This document shows positions 35,651 through 45,456 of a DNA stretch of 64,000 nucleotides, piece by piece (the first letter of the stretch is position 1; the number at the start of each line of letters is the position of its first letter). The stretch covers positions 625,001 through 689,000 of the forward strand of contig JANTQA010000016.1 in assembly GCA_027625915.1 (NCBI GenBank). The letters run 5' to 3'. The translations under genes were made by a program, and so were the position numbers. Origin of the DNA: Anaeramoeba flamelloides (lineage: Eukaryota; Metamonada; Anaeramoebidae). Under the pieces are notes generated by a model that searched no databases, was not told the DNA's origin, and was given only the letters and a program-made list of their open reading frames with translations.

Positions 35651-35855
35651 ATTTTTGAAATAAACCAAAAATTCAAAAAAATTTCAGTTTATTTCAAAAA
35701 TTAAAAAAAGCCTAACGAGAGTGCCTAGGTTTTCTAAATAAATAGAAAACTCAAAAAAACCTAACGAAACTTTTCCAGAATTTTAAAAGAATTGAGTAAA
35801 ATCATAGATTTTTCTCTATTCTTTTGAATTCTGGAAAACCTAAAGACTGTAAGAG
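35545..35855. repeat. Modular palindrome, copy 4b, at the end of the LINE fragment
   Basis: CTTCAAGTGCCTAGCTTTTCC opens the AGAATTCAAAAGAATAGAG module, which closes at TTTAAATTCTGGAAAAGC. It is followed by the AAATAAACCAAAAATTC...TTTCAGTTTATTT module, then GAGTGCCTAGGTTTTC and a second CCAGAATTTTAAAAG...CTTTTGAATTCTGG palindrome. At least three palindromes are joined head to tail. Confidence 0.8.
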
Positions 35856-36459
35856 GAAATTAATTTCCTCCCTTCAAAAAAAAAAAAAAACAATTTTTTA
35901 TGAATTGAAGAATTTTAAACCATTTGGAAATTTAAAAAAATAAACAATTAATTTTTTTTTGAAATTTTGATTTTTTGGAATTGAGAGCTTTTTAAACTTT
36001 TTTTTTTAATTGAATTTTTTGACGATGAGATCCTCTCAAAATTTTTTGTTTGTTATTTGAATTTTTTCAATCAAAAGAAGTGTAATTTCACAATACCCTT
36101 TTTAGTTTCAAGCTACTCCTTTAGTATGGGGCAAATCCATGGTAAATGACTAGACACTTAAAGGATCTTACTTTTTTTTTTTGCAAGGTTTCTTCAATTT
36201 TGAGAAGAAATTTCAAAGTACTACGAAACAAACACAAGAGCTAAATATGAAATTAATGAAAATTCCTCATTCAAAAGCCTTGTAATTTTTTTTTTTCATT
36301 CCAAACATTCAAATAAGGAAAGTGTTTTCAAAGTGATGGTAAAAAAAATGGTTTGAAAGGTTTTGTGGTTTTTGTTTGAGTTCTGTGTGTGGACATTCTT
36401 TTTAATTTTTTAATGAACTTTTTTTTCTTTTTTGTTTGTTAGGGAACTTTTCGGAAATT

Positions 36460-36603
36460 ATGGAAACAAAAAACACAAACAATAGATTTGGCAGTAGGTT
36501 GAGAAGAATACGCACATACAATTTTAATGAAAGTGATCTAAGTTTCTATGAAATAGACGTTGAAAAAAAGATCTTCCTTCAATCATTACTCATCAAAGAT
36601 TAA
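36460..36603 (+). CDS. Possible short gene or terminal exon, unknown
   Basis: A 47-residue frame, METKNTNNRFGSRLRRIRTY through FLQSLLIKD, ends in TAA. Its composition looks more like coding than its surroundings, and it is preceded by TTTGTTAG at 36435-36442, which could be an acceptor giving NFSEIMETK... upstream. I found no consistent upstream exon in phase. The opposite-strand gene at 36611-37075 ends toward it. It may be chance. Confidence 0.28.
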   Translation: METKNTNNRFGSRLRRIRTYNFNESDLSFYEIDVEKKIFLQSLLIKD

Positions 36604-36610
36604 AAAAAAA

Positions 36611-37075
36611 TTAAAAAAAAATAAAAATTAACTGAAAAAGAAAAAGAAAAAGAAAAAGGAAAAAGAAAAGGAAAAAGGAAAAGGAAAAGGAAAAGGGATA
36701 GTATTTCAAACCAGTTTTGAGTTGTTGGATTTTTCTTGTTCCTTCTTTTACTTTTTTTTCAAGCAAGCCTATTTGGATACGTGCTGTTTGATAGGGTCGG
36801 AAGTTGTTGATTGGACACATTAAGTTTTTTCGATGAAAATTCTCTGGCCTTTCTTCAATACATCCTTTTTTTAAAGGAAAGAAATCAGGAACACCAATTC
36901 CTTTACTTTTGTTTAAAGCAGGTTGGTTTGTAGGTTCTTCTAATTTGTATGGTTCAAGTGAATCTAAATATCCTCCAACTCGTGTAGGAGATTTCACATT
37001 ATAAAGTGGTGATGCAATATTCCTTATATGGTTTTGTGGGGAGATAGGAGAATAAGGGTTTTTACTCATAAACAA
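36611..37075 (-). CDS. Uncharacterised small protein, 3' end uncertain
   Basis: The frame encodes 154 residues. The first 127 or so (MFMSKNPYSPISPQNHIRNI through EGTRKIQQLKTG) look like real protein: Pro-rich, with PLKKGCIEERPENFHRKNLM and a basic helix LLEKKVKEGTRKIQQLK. The remainder is a translation of a CCTTTT/CTTTTT repeat (FSFSFSF) and is probably a pyrimidine tract of an intron that ends TTTTTCAG near 36633, with a weak GTTTGA donor at 36711. If so, the last exon is missing from my model. I recognise no domain. A second Met two residues in could be the start. Confidence 0.5.
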   Translation of the reverse strand: MFMSKNPYSPISPQNHIRNIASPLYNVKSPTRVGGYLDSLEPYKLEEPTNQPALNKSKGIGVPDFFPLKKGCIEERPENFHRKNLMCPINNFRPYQTARIQIGLLEKKVKEGTRKIQQLKTGLKYYPFSFSFSFFLFFFLFLFLFLFQLIFIFF

Positions 37076-37296
37076 TTTTTTGTAAAAAGTAAAATCGGTA
37101 AAAAATGTGAAATAACTCCAGGTGATTAGTTCAAAAAAGAATCTTAGTTGTTTCTCTGGCTGTAAAATTACTTTAGTCGGTTCTTATGGTTATTCTTTTT
37201 GTTGAAATAAGACATCTTTAAAGTTTTTCCATAACATTTCTTTTTAAGGGATTAGAATTATAGTTCAGTGTGACAATTTATTAATGTATATTATTG

Positions 37297-37328
37297 GCTA
37301 CATGTTAATTATCCCATTAACATGTAGC
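37297..37328. promoter_or_regulatory. Perfect 13-bp palindrome, 6-base spacer
   Basis: GCTACATGTTAAT and ATTAACATGTAGC flank TATCCC. The palindrome lies about 220 bp upstream of the start of the minus-strand gene at 37075. It may be a dimeric protein binding site, a DNA hairpin or a foldback remnant. Nothing else discriminates. Confidence 0.5.
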
Positions 37329-37334
37329 TCAGAA

Positions 37335-37960
37335 AGATAATTGAGGAAAGATCATCCAAAAAGTTTTGTAACTTTCGTTTTTTTTGGTTTGGAACCAATC
37401 TCCATTTTTATGTTGCGGGTTTGTGCTGAAAGAGAAGAAAAAATGCGATTGTAAGAAGTGATATAAGATAATATTGTAGAGTTTGAAGAACAACGATTAG
37501 TCTCATCATAACACAAGAACAATATCATATTTTGAGTCTGGAAAAGGATCCAAAACGAAGAATTATAAAAGGTGGTTTTTGAACAAATGAAAACATCATT
37601 AAGAGCTATTATTTAATTTTTGGAACTAAGTATCTGGCTCTACACAATAAAAACAAACAAACACATTAACCAAAACAAATAATTTGTTATTTTTTAATTG
37701 TACTTTTAATAACTTGTTCTTCAAAGGATCTAATTCTCCCAATCGAGTTAACAAAAACTTTGAAGTTGAATTTTTCATTTTCATTATCAAAGACAAAACT
37801 TGGTTTTAATTTTAAAGAAACACACTAGACAAACTATTAATTTGCCTCTGTTCCACTTTTCTTGTTCTTTTGCCAAGAAACATCAAAAATTCATTAAATA
37901 TAGAATCCTACATATAGAGAGTATACTTAACAGTGGTCGATTTGGCCTTCTTTTAAAAAA
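37335..37960. repeat. Dispersed repeat, inverse copy of 26884-27480
   Basis: Read on the minus strand it matches the copy in the MED12 intron along its length: AACAATATCATATTTTGAGT, CTCTACACAATAAAAA and TTCAAAGGATCT blocks, plus the peptide remnant KFNFKVFVNSIGRIRSFEE. One arm of the 3' stem is retained (GAACAATATCATATTT, near 37519-37534) and the other has diverged. Coding potential is broken. Confidence 0.55.
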
Positions 37961-40499
37961 TATTTTAATTGAGAGTATTATAAAAAAAATATTTTTCTTT
38001 TTTTTTCTATTATTTTGAAAATCGGTAATTTTGATTTTTTCTCATTCTGAAACTCTTTAAAAATGTTCTATTTTCTTTTTTTTTGTAAGAAAAAAAGGAC
38101 CAAAAACAATATATATTTTTTTTCTCAAAAATAAGAATTCATTTTGTTTGTAATGAAAAAAAAATCAAGTTTATGATTTCGACATTGTTTTCTTGTATAA
38201 AAAAATGTTATTTATTAATTTGACTATCTTCATTAGTAAAAATAGGAATATTTGACTTATATTAAATGGGTAAATATGGTTCCAAAACCAAATTATATTC
38301 TTCAAAGTCTAGAATCTTTGTGTCGAGGGATCTTTTATGAGTGATTAGATTTTTTCTCTCATAAAAAAATAATTAAGTCTTCTAAAATAAGATATTCCCA
38401 AGAAAGTGGAGTAAATTTATTTCAAAATATATTTAAATTAAAATCAATCCTCAAAAAAATGTTTTAATATACAAAATCATTAACTATCATTTATTTATTC
38501 TTTATAATAATTCAATTTTTTTCTCGGTGGTATATTACAAGAATAAAAGATATTAAATTTTCTGATCTCGTTTTTATCTGATATTTTTTAGGGGTGAAAA
38601 TTGCTAATTCTTATTTTCTTTTTGATTGAAAAAATCTTTTTCATAAATTATTTAATCTCAATAAATTTATAAATAGTAAATGAAAAAATATAGCTATGCT
38701 TGGTAGTTTAAAAAAAAAGTTTTTCCCTGTCCATATTTCCATTTTTTTATTGAAATTTATTGGACATTTTTTTCACCAAAAAAAGTGCTATTTTTTTTTT
38801 CATTTTTTTGGGAATATTTCAACTAATATATTTTGAAATAAACACCTTAGTCGTTGATCCAATCAACATTAATATTAAACTTAATTTGGTTTTTTTAATT
38901 CACGGACGCGTCCAATGCAGAATTTTTTTTTTATGAAATGTAAAAAAAAATGTCCCACTTTTTTGGATCTATCTTATCTTGAAATTACATTTTTATATTT
39001 AAAATTATTAATCTAATCAACAAATTTTTTTGGGTAAAAACTTTGAAAAAATTTCAACTACATAAAAATTACAAATTAAAATCCAAAAATCATATCTAAG
39101 GAAAAAAAAATTGTATAAAGTATTCTCGAAGAAGGTTCCATGATTTTATATTTTTATGTGCCTTATTTTTGGTTATAAATTTGTATCATATAAGTGGTAT
39201 TTTGTGAAAAAAATGCTTATTTTTACTTATATAAAACTGAAAAATAAAAAGATCCAAGGTTTCTACAAACTTTAAACTCATAAATGAATTATTTTTGATA
39301 ATCTTTTCACGTTCGCCATATTGATATAATATTTGTTAAAAAAAGGGTTGGTGTCTTTACCATATGCAATTATCAAAAAGTAATATTTTAAAATTACTAA
39401 AATAATAGTTTGTATTTACAGGCTTGTGGAGTAATTGTATCTCGAAGCCTTTTATTTTATTTTATTTTTCTTCCGGGTTTATATTCTGTATATTGAAAAT
39501 AAAAAGGAAAAGTGGTTACTTTTTAATTCTCGGGCATAAAAACATAAAAGTACGAGTATTTTGAAAATAAAAACCAAAAAGAAAAGGCAAAAAATTCCAG
39601 AAGTTCAAAAGAAAACCAGATAAAAAGAAAAGAAAAAAATAGTAACAATTAAACAAAAATCCACATTTGGGCATCAAGATTAATTATCAAATTAATAAAT
39701 TAACCAAAAATATTGTGGCTGTGATTTTTTATGTTCTAAATTAAAGATAACATAGTATTTTTTTTTACCAATTGCTTCTTATAAACCATTTTTGAATTTC
39801 TTCTTATTTCATTTTTCATTTTTCCTTTTTTCAAAATTTTCTTTTTGCTAGTGAATCATAAAAAAATGAGCATATCTTTACCTTGAAAAAATAGTGGAAT
39901 CTATGATTTTATGTATATATTAACTTTGGAAAAATTGGGGGAAAGTTATTTTTACAGTGTAATTTGCATTACTTCAATAATAAATTAATAATAAATTATT
40001 TTTTTTTTTTTTTTCAATATTTCTTTTGTAAAGATAATAAAGGTACTAGTTTAAAAAGGAAAGTCTTATTTTACAAGTTTTGTTTAAGTATTCCTTTTTT
40101 TTTTCTTATTAACGATTAAGTTTTTATAATATGTCAGTAACACCATCTAAATTTTCAGTTTAGTTAGTGATTTCAGTTGTATTACATTCTACTATTTGTT
40201 TAAAAATAAATGGAAAAAAAAATTGCATTCAACAAAAAAAGCATTTTTATAAATCATATAACCTTTCATATTTTTAATAATCTCAAAAGAAGCTTAAAAT
40301 ATTAATTTCCTACTTTTTGAATTGGGAACTTTGATGAATTATTTTAAGTATTATTATGTGGTTTTTTCGAAATCCAAATGAAAATTTTGATCTTTTTATT
40401 AAGAAATTTACAGTATTACAATAAGAAGGTAATCATTTTGAAGAAAAAAATGTGACTGAAAAATTGAAAATAATTTTTTCAAAATGGAAATAAAAAAAA

Positions 40500-41212
40500 A
40501 ATGATAAACTCCCACAATATTTGATAAATGAAATTAGTTGATAAGAAGATTGATTTTGGAAAAAAAAATGTTTTAAAATTTGAATTCCAAGATAAAAAAT
40601 GGGAAAACCAATATAAAGTTAAAAAAATTGTATTAAATTTAAAATTATTAAACTTTTGGAAAACAAATCAAATTTTTTTATATATAATACATATTTTACT
40701 TTTTTACTTTGTATTATAACCCCTAATAATAACCAAAAAAAAATTATTTTAATTTTTTTGTTCTAGTTCATGCTGTGATTTGAATGGATATGAGAAAATA
40801 AGATAGATATATATATATCTATTATTCTTGATTTGGTTGTTTTTAGGTATCCAGAAAGAAAATGGTCTTTCCTGTTTTCAAAACTATGAGTTTAATTGAA
40901 TGGATTTTTGTTAAGAAATTACACAAATTATCATAAAATGTATTCTTATGTTATACTCAAAAATAAATCACAATTTTCTCAATTGTATAAAATAAATAAA
41001 GATTTAGATATCATTTTACCTGGAACTGTCCAGTCTATGAAAATAATCGTAAAATCTGCATTTCTGAATTAAAAAAAAATAATTTTTCAACTATTTTAAA
41101 TATGATAATAATTTTAATCTTATTAATAAACAACATTCAATATCTTTATTAGCTCTAGTGGATAATAAAACTTATTTTTGAATCTTTTAAAAGATTTCTA
41201 AATTCTTATTTA
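40500..41212 (+). mobile_element. LINE 3' fragment, strongly decayed
   Basis: AAGAAATTACACAAATTATC followed by TGTATTCTTATGTTATACTC (40913 on) matches GCTAAGAAATTTCACAAATTATC...ATATTCTTATGTTTATGATA at 35405 in the LINE fragment with the zinc-knuckle. The remaining sequence is too broken to read as protein. It ends exactly where a modular palindrome starts. Confidence 0.55.
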
Positions 41213-41515
41213 GGAATTCGTGAAGTGTCATAGAGTCCCGTAGAGTGCCTAGGTTTTCTTGGGGATTTCTGTTTCATTTGTTAAATCTATCGATTTTCGT
41301 TGGGTTTTTTTTACTTTTTAAAATAAAACGAAAATTTATTAAAATTTTCAGTTTATTTCAAAAATTAAAAAAAAAACAACTAGAACAGTTCACAAATAAA
41401 CAGAAAACTCAAGAAAAGCAATGGTGGTTTTGTTTAAATTTAAGAAATAAATTGAAAATTACATAAATTTTCTTTTTATTTCTCAAATTAAAAAAAAAAC
41501 TAACGGCAAGCAAGA
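41213..41515. repeat. Modular palindrome, copy 5
   Basis: The tandem GTGAAGTGTCATAGAGTCCC, GTAGAGTGCCTAGGTTTTC, is followed by TTTCTGTTTCATTTG... with its closing arm CACAAATAAACAGAAAACTCAAG. The AAACGAAAATTTATT...TTTTCAGTTTATTTC module is nested inside. It directly follows the LINE fragment. Confidence 0.78.
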
Positions 41516-42301
41516 GGAATTCTAAACTCCTTGCTTAAATTACAATAAAAAAAAATTGAATTGATTTTTTTTGTTAAAAGGTGAGGGACTTTCCAAAAAA
41601 ATGACAAAAAATAACAAAGATAAATATAATTCAAACTTTGGTAATTTTTTGAATTTTTTTTTAGTTTAGCTTTTAAAAACTAAATAAAATTTGTTTATTT
41701 TTTTTTGTTTAACTTTTAAAAAAGGACTTAATAAATTATCTTCAAAAGAAACTATGCTGGATATGTTGATTGTGAGAATACTTTCCAAGATGAAATTTTT
41801 GTAAAACTAGGTTATCTGGTCACAAAAAAAAAAATAAAGTAAAAAATGATTTTTTTTGGGATTTATTCAGAATTATAAATAAGTAAAAACCATTGGGATA
41901 ATTTTTTAAAAAATTTGAAATACTTGTAAATTTAATACAAAAGTTTTCAAAATAAAGACTTTTTTACTAAAATAATGATAATTTAAATGGGGGCTTCGGA
42001 AATTAAGAAGGGGTTACTTGGGTAATGAATATTTTACATTTTGGTGTGAAAATTTGGATTTGTTAATTATTCGTTTGTAATAGGGCTTTTTGATTGTGTT
42101 TTTGAAAAATGTTTATATTCTTTGTGTAACTAAAACCAGTATTTTATAATATTAGACCTTTTCTTCTTTTCATTAGCATGGATAAATAAAAGAAGTAATT
42201 TTAATTTGTGATCCTAAAGAATTTGTTGGGGGTCGGGGTATCCTATATTGGGTGAACTTCAAATTCAAAAAAAAAAATATTTCTAAAGATATTTAGTGGC
42301 T

Positions 42302-43055
42302 TTAAGGGATTAGTGTCACCATAGATTTCTCTATAATCAAAGTATGTTGTAATTGGGTGTAAATGGTATTAGTGCACCATGACTCAAATAGCTCTAAAAA
42401 ATCTATTATAAATCTTATTGCACAATAAATTATTACATTTTTTACTAATGATCACAATTAAAAAATTTCATTTTGAAAAATTTTTTTTTAATTCCTTTTC
42501 CAAATCTAAAAATAAAAACCCAAAATACAGTATGACGGTATATAATAATTTATATTTAGAACTTCCAAAAGTAACTATTTTTATAATTTTTGAATTTCAA
42601 AGATTAACTCAATAAACATCAACATAAAAGTTCAAAGACTGATTAGTTTTGTTTGCTTTTGATAAATCTACTTAAAGCATCAATATATTTCCATGATTTG
42701 AGAAACAATTTGACAAAAAACTTTATTGGTTAATTATTTAATTTTTAAAAAAAAACGGAATTTTTTAGTAACTAATCTACATTTCGCAATAAATTTAAGA
42801 TAGATATTTTATGACTTTGGAGTCTGAATATTGATAATTCAATCTTTAAATTTATGGCGAAATGCAGATTTTATTCTGAATTTGCTGTGTTTTTTACTAA
42901 TACATAGATCATTTTTAATTGATGAGATCATCAAATATTACTACTCTGCAATCGATTTTTTAGAGACATTTGAACCATGTATCACTAATGTGGTTAGGTC
43001 CAATAACAACAGACTTTGATCCTAGGCTTCTCCCTGGTAGACGCTAATCCCTTAA
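42302..43055. mobile_element. DNA-transposon-like element, TIR about 110 bp (family B)
   Basis: The left end TTAAGGGATTAGTGTCACC matches the inverse of the right end (GGTAGACGCTAATCCCTTAA). Similarity continues inward about 110 bp through AATCAAAGTATGTTGTAATT. The 754-bp body contains 60-65 codon frames but nothing resembling a transposase. A second, more diverged copy in the same orientation is at 49490-50256. Confidence 0.72.
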
Positions 43056-43594
43056 GAAAATCTACTAATCAATCCAAGAGCAAATTCAAATAATTTTAAC
43101 AAGTATTATGAAATTGAAAAAGAATGATAAAATCTGAGTCGTGCAAGAATACACAGGCTCGCCATTAATGTAATTTTCAGAAGAGAATTATAGATTTTAA
43201 ACAAAAGATCTATTTTTCTCATTTTGACAAGTTTCAGATTAAAGATAAATATTTCTGAATTTTAATAAAAAATTAATATTTTTGTTGAACAAGAAAAAAT
43301 TCTTACTGTCTTTGTAAAGGAAGTTTGCAAAGAAATGCTTTAAAAATTACAACAATAAGTTTTAAAATAGCCCAGTATAAAAAATCTACTTAATTTCAAA
43401 TAATATACAATACTGTCAGAGGTAAAATTTGAAAAAAAGAAATCATTTGATTAATTTAAGAATACGTACACAGTCAATGGTTTCATTTTTTGAACAAAAA
43501 AATATGGGGGGGGGAATTACCATACAATTATAGAAAAATCACCAAATTACTTTTTTAAAAATCTGGGTAATTCGACTTATAACCCTAGAAATAT

Positions 43595-44095
43595 AGAATT
43601 GACAAAATACCTTAGATTAAAATAATCCCAGACAAGATTTTTAATTGTTAATATTTCAAAATTGCTGTATAATTGCAAAATGTTCAAAAACAAAAACTTT
43701 TTTTTAAGAATCAAAATTTAAAATTATACTTCACCTTCTTCTTAAAACGATGACTAATGAAATTAAACTTGTTCAAAACACTATTCAATCAATCAAAAAC
43801 GAGAATAAAAAAATTATCCCTTTCCAAAATTCATATCAAACTTTATTAAAACCCCAATGTTTTTCACAAAAAGAAGATCTTCTTAGGGTTATCAACCAAT
43901 AACTATATAACCCTTTGAATACCCCCTCTTTAAAGATCTTTATCCTGGTTTTATAATTTGTTGATCAAAAAAAGTTTTTTAAAAAGTATTTGCTTTTAAA
44001 TAAAAAGAATTAGACAACACTATTCCTAATACTATCAATGAAAAATCTTGACAGGTATTTTTTTTGAGTAAGGTATTTTTTAATACTTTACTCTT
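43595..44095. mobile_element. MITE family A, second copy
   Basis: It shares GACAAGATTTTTAATTGTTA, TTGTTCAAAACACTATTCAA and the ATCAACCAAT body with 3264-3768. The right end has AAAAATCTTGACAGGTATTT. Its ends are more eroded, so the outer limits are approximate. Confidence 0.65.
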
Positions 44096-45456
44096 TAATT
44101 TGATTATTTTTAGTCAACAAATAATACCTCACTCTTAATTGGTAGGTTATTGAGTTTCTAACAATCCAAAGATTAAAGAGATTCATTTTTATTTCTCAAT
44201 TTTTTTAGAGTAGTTTCCAAGAAATAAAAATCTAATTCGAATTATTAGTGCTATTAATAAAAAAAAAAAAGAGATATTCTCCAATAACTGATTTTAATAT
44301 AGCTGTATAATAATTATACTTTTGGTATTTGTGGTTGATTATCGCCATAATCATTTCAATTTCAAATATTTAATAAATTTTTATAAATAATATAAATGAT
44401 CTATTTTTTCTGTTCTTCAAGGATTCAATATTTGATTACTTTTTATTGTATTTTTTAAATAAGACTCAACCTTATTCATTTATTTGATTCCCAAAAACTC
44501 TTAAAATAACTTAAAGGGAGATTTCTTCAAAATAAAAATGTATTGTAAAATTTTTCTTTTGATTTTTTTGTTTTGGATTTTAAAATCCAAAACAAAAAAA
44601 GGTCTGATCAATTGACTGAAAATTTAAATGAGGAAAAATGGAATACCTATTAAAATGATAGAAAATCTTTCAAAAGTAATTAAGTGTGTATACTTATTGG
44701 GTTTAATTGTATCCTTAAGAAAATAATTACTAACTGCCTTTAGGAAAAAAAAATAAATAGATAAATAGAGTTACTGGTCAGTTTAAATAAAACGTTAATC
44801 AAAAAGAAAATTGATCACCTTTATAGAGGTCAGTTTCCAACAAAAATATTGTCAAGTCTCAAATAAGAACCAAGTAACTATGTTCCAATTTGTTGAAGTT
44901 ATATTGGTTCTACTCATAGTTTGAGGTGAACAAGATTGCATTTTTTTTTGATAAAAATTGTTAATTGTGAAAAAAGGAATTAACTTTTCACAAACTTTTT
45001 CTCATTATTTAATATACCAAGAATCACATTTTTTGAAAAAAAGTAATCAAGTGAGATTACTGTTCTACAAATTGGGTTGCTCTTCAATTGGTGAGGCGAT
45101 CTTTTTCAATTCAAGTTTTATTTTTGTCAAAAAAAAATATTATGAATCTTTTTCCGTTCACTAAAACGAAAACAAACAAACAGACTTGATTAGAATTTAG
45201 GTTCTGATTTTTTTCGATTGACAAATTAAATTCACAAAAAATATGTTACAAAAAAAAATCAGATTGAATGAACAAAGAGATTAAATCAGACAAAGCATTG
45301 TAAAAGGGAATAAGAAGTTGACAATTTTTCATTTACCGACAAAAACCACTTTTCTCTTTCAATTCACATTTTCATATTTTTTCCAAAATTTCAATTCCAA
45401 TTCTCAGTTTTTGTAACAAGGCTTTTATAAATATAAAAAACCGTACTGAGTCTTAA

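Larger units (their letters stand above)
32150..36459. other. Repeat-rich region upstream of the located MED12 exons
   Basis: The missing first MED12 exon or exons should lie here or beyond. A possible minus-strand start at about 32333 (MRNKDHKQNDQLPN) has no suitable donor, so I did not use it. The region holds an ACTGGTATT-type element, two inverted repeats, a LINE 3' fragment and two modular palindromes. Frames of 60-91 codons at 34340-35241 on the minus strand are shadows of repeats. Confidence 0.45.
37961..45456. other. Long intergenic region, repeats and AT-rich DNA
   Basis: No host gene is recognised over about 7.5 kb. Content: AT-rich sequence at 37961-40500 with weakly similar stretches to 57260-57480 (CCATTTTTTTATTGAAATT), a LINE 3' fragment (40500-41212), modular palindrome copy 5, a long-TIR element (42302-43055) and a second family A MITE (43595-44095). 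The last 250 bases before 45457 may hold the promoter of the NT-C2 gene. Confidence 0.5.

Noticed and set aside
38885-38925. GGACGCGTCC as a special site
   Set aside because: A lone 10-bp palindrome with no second copy or gene context.
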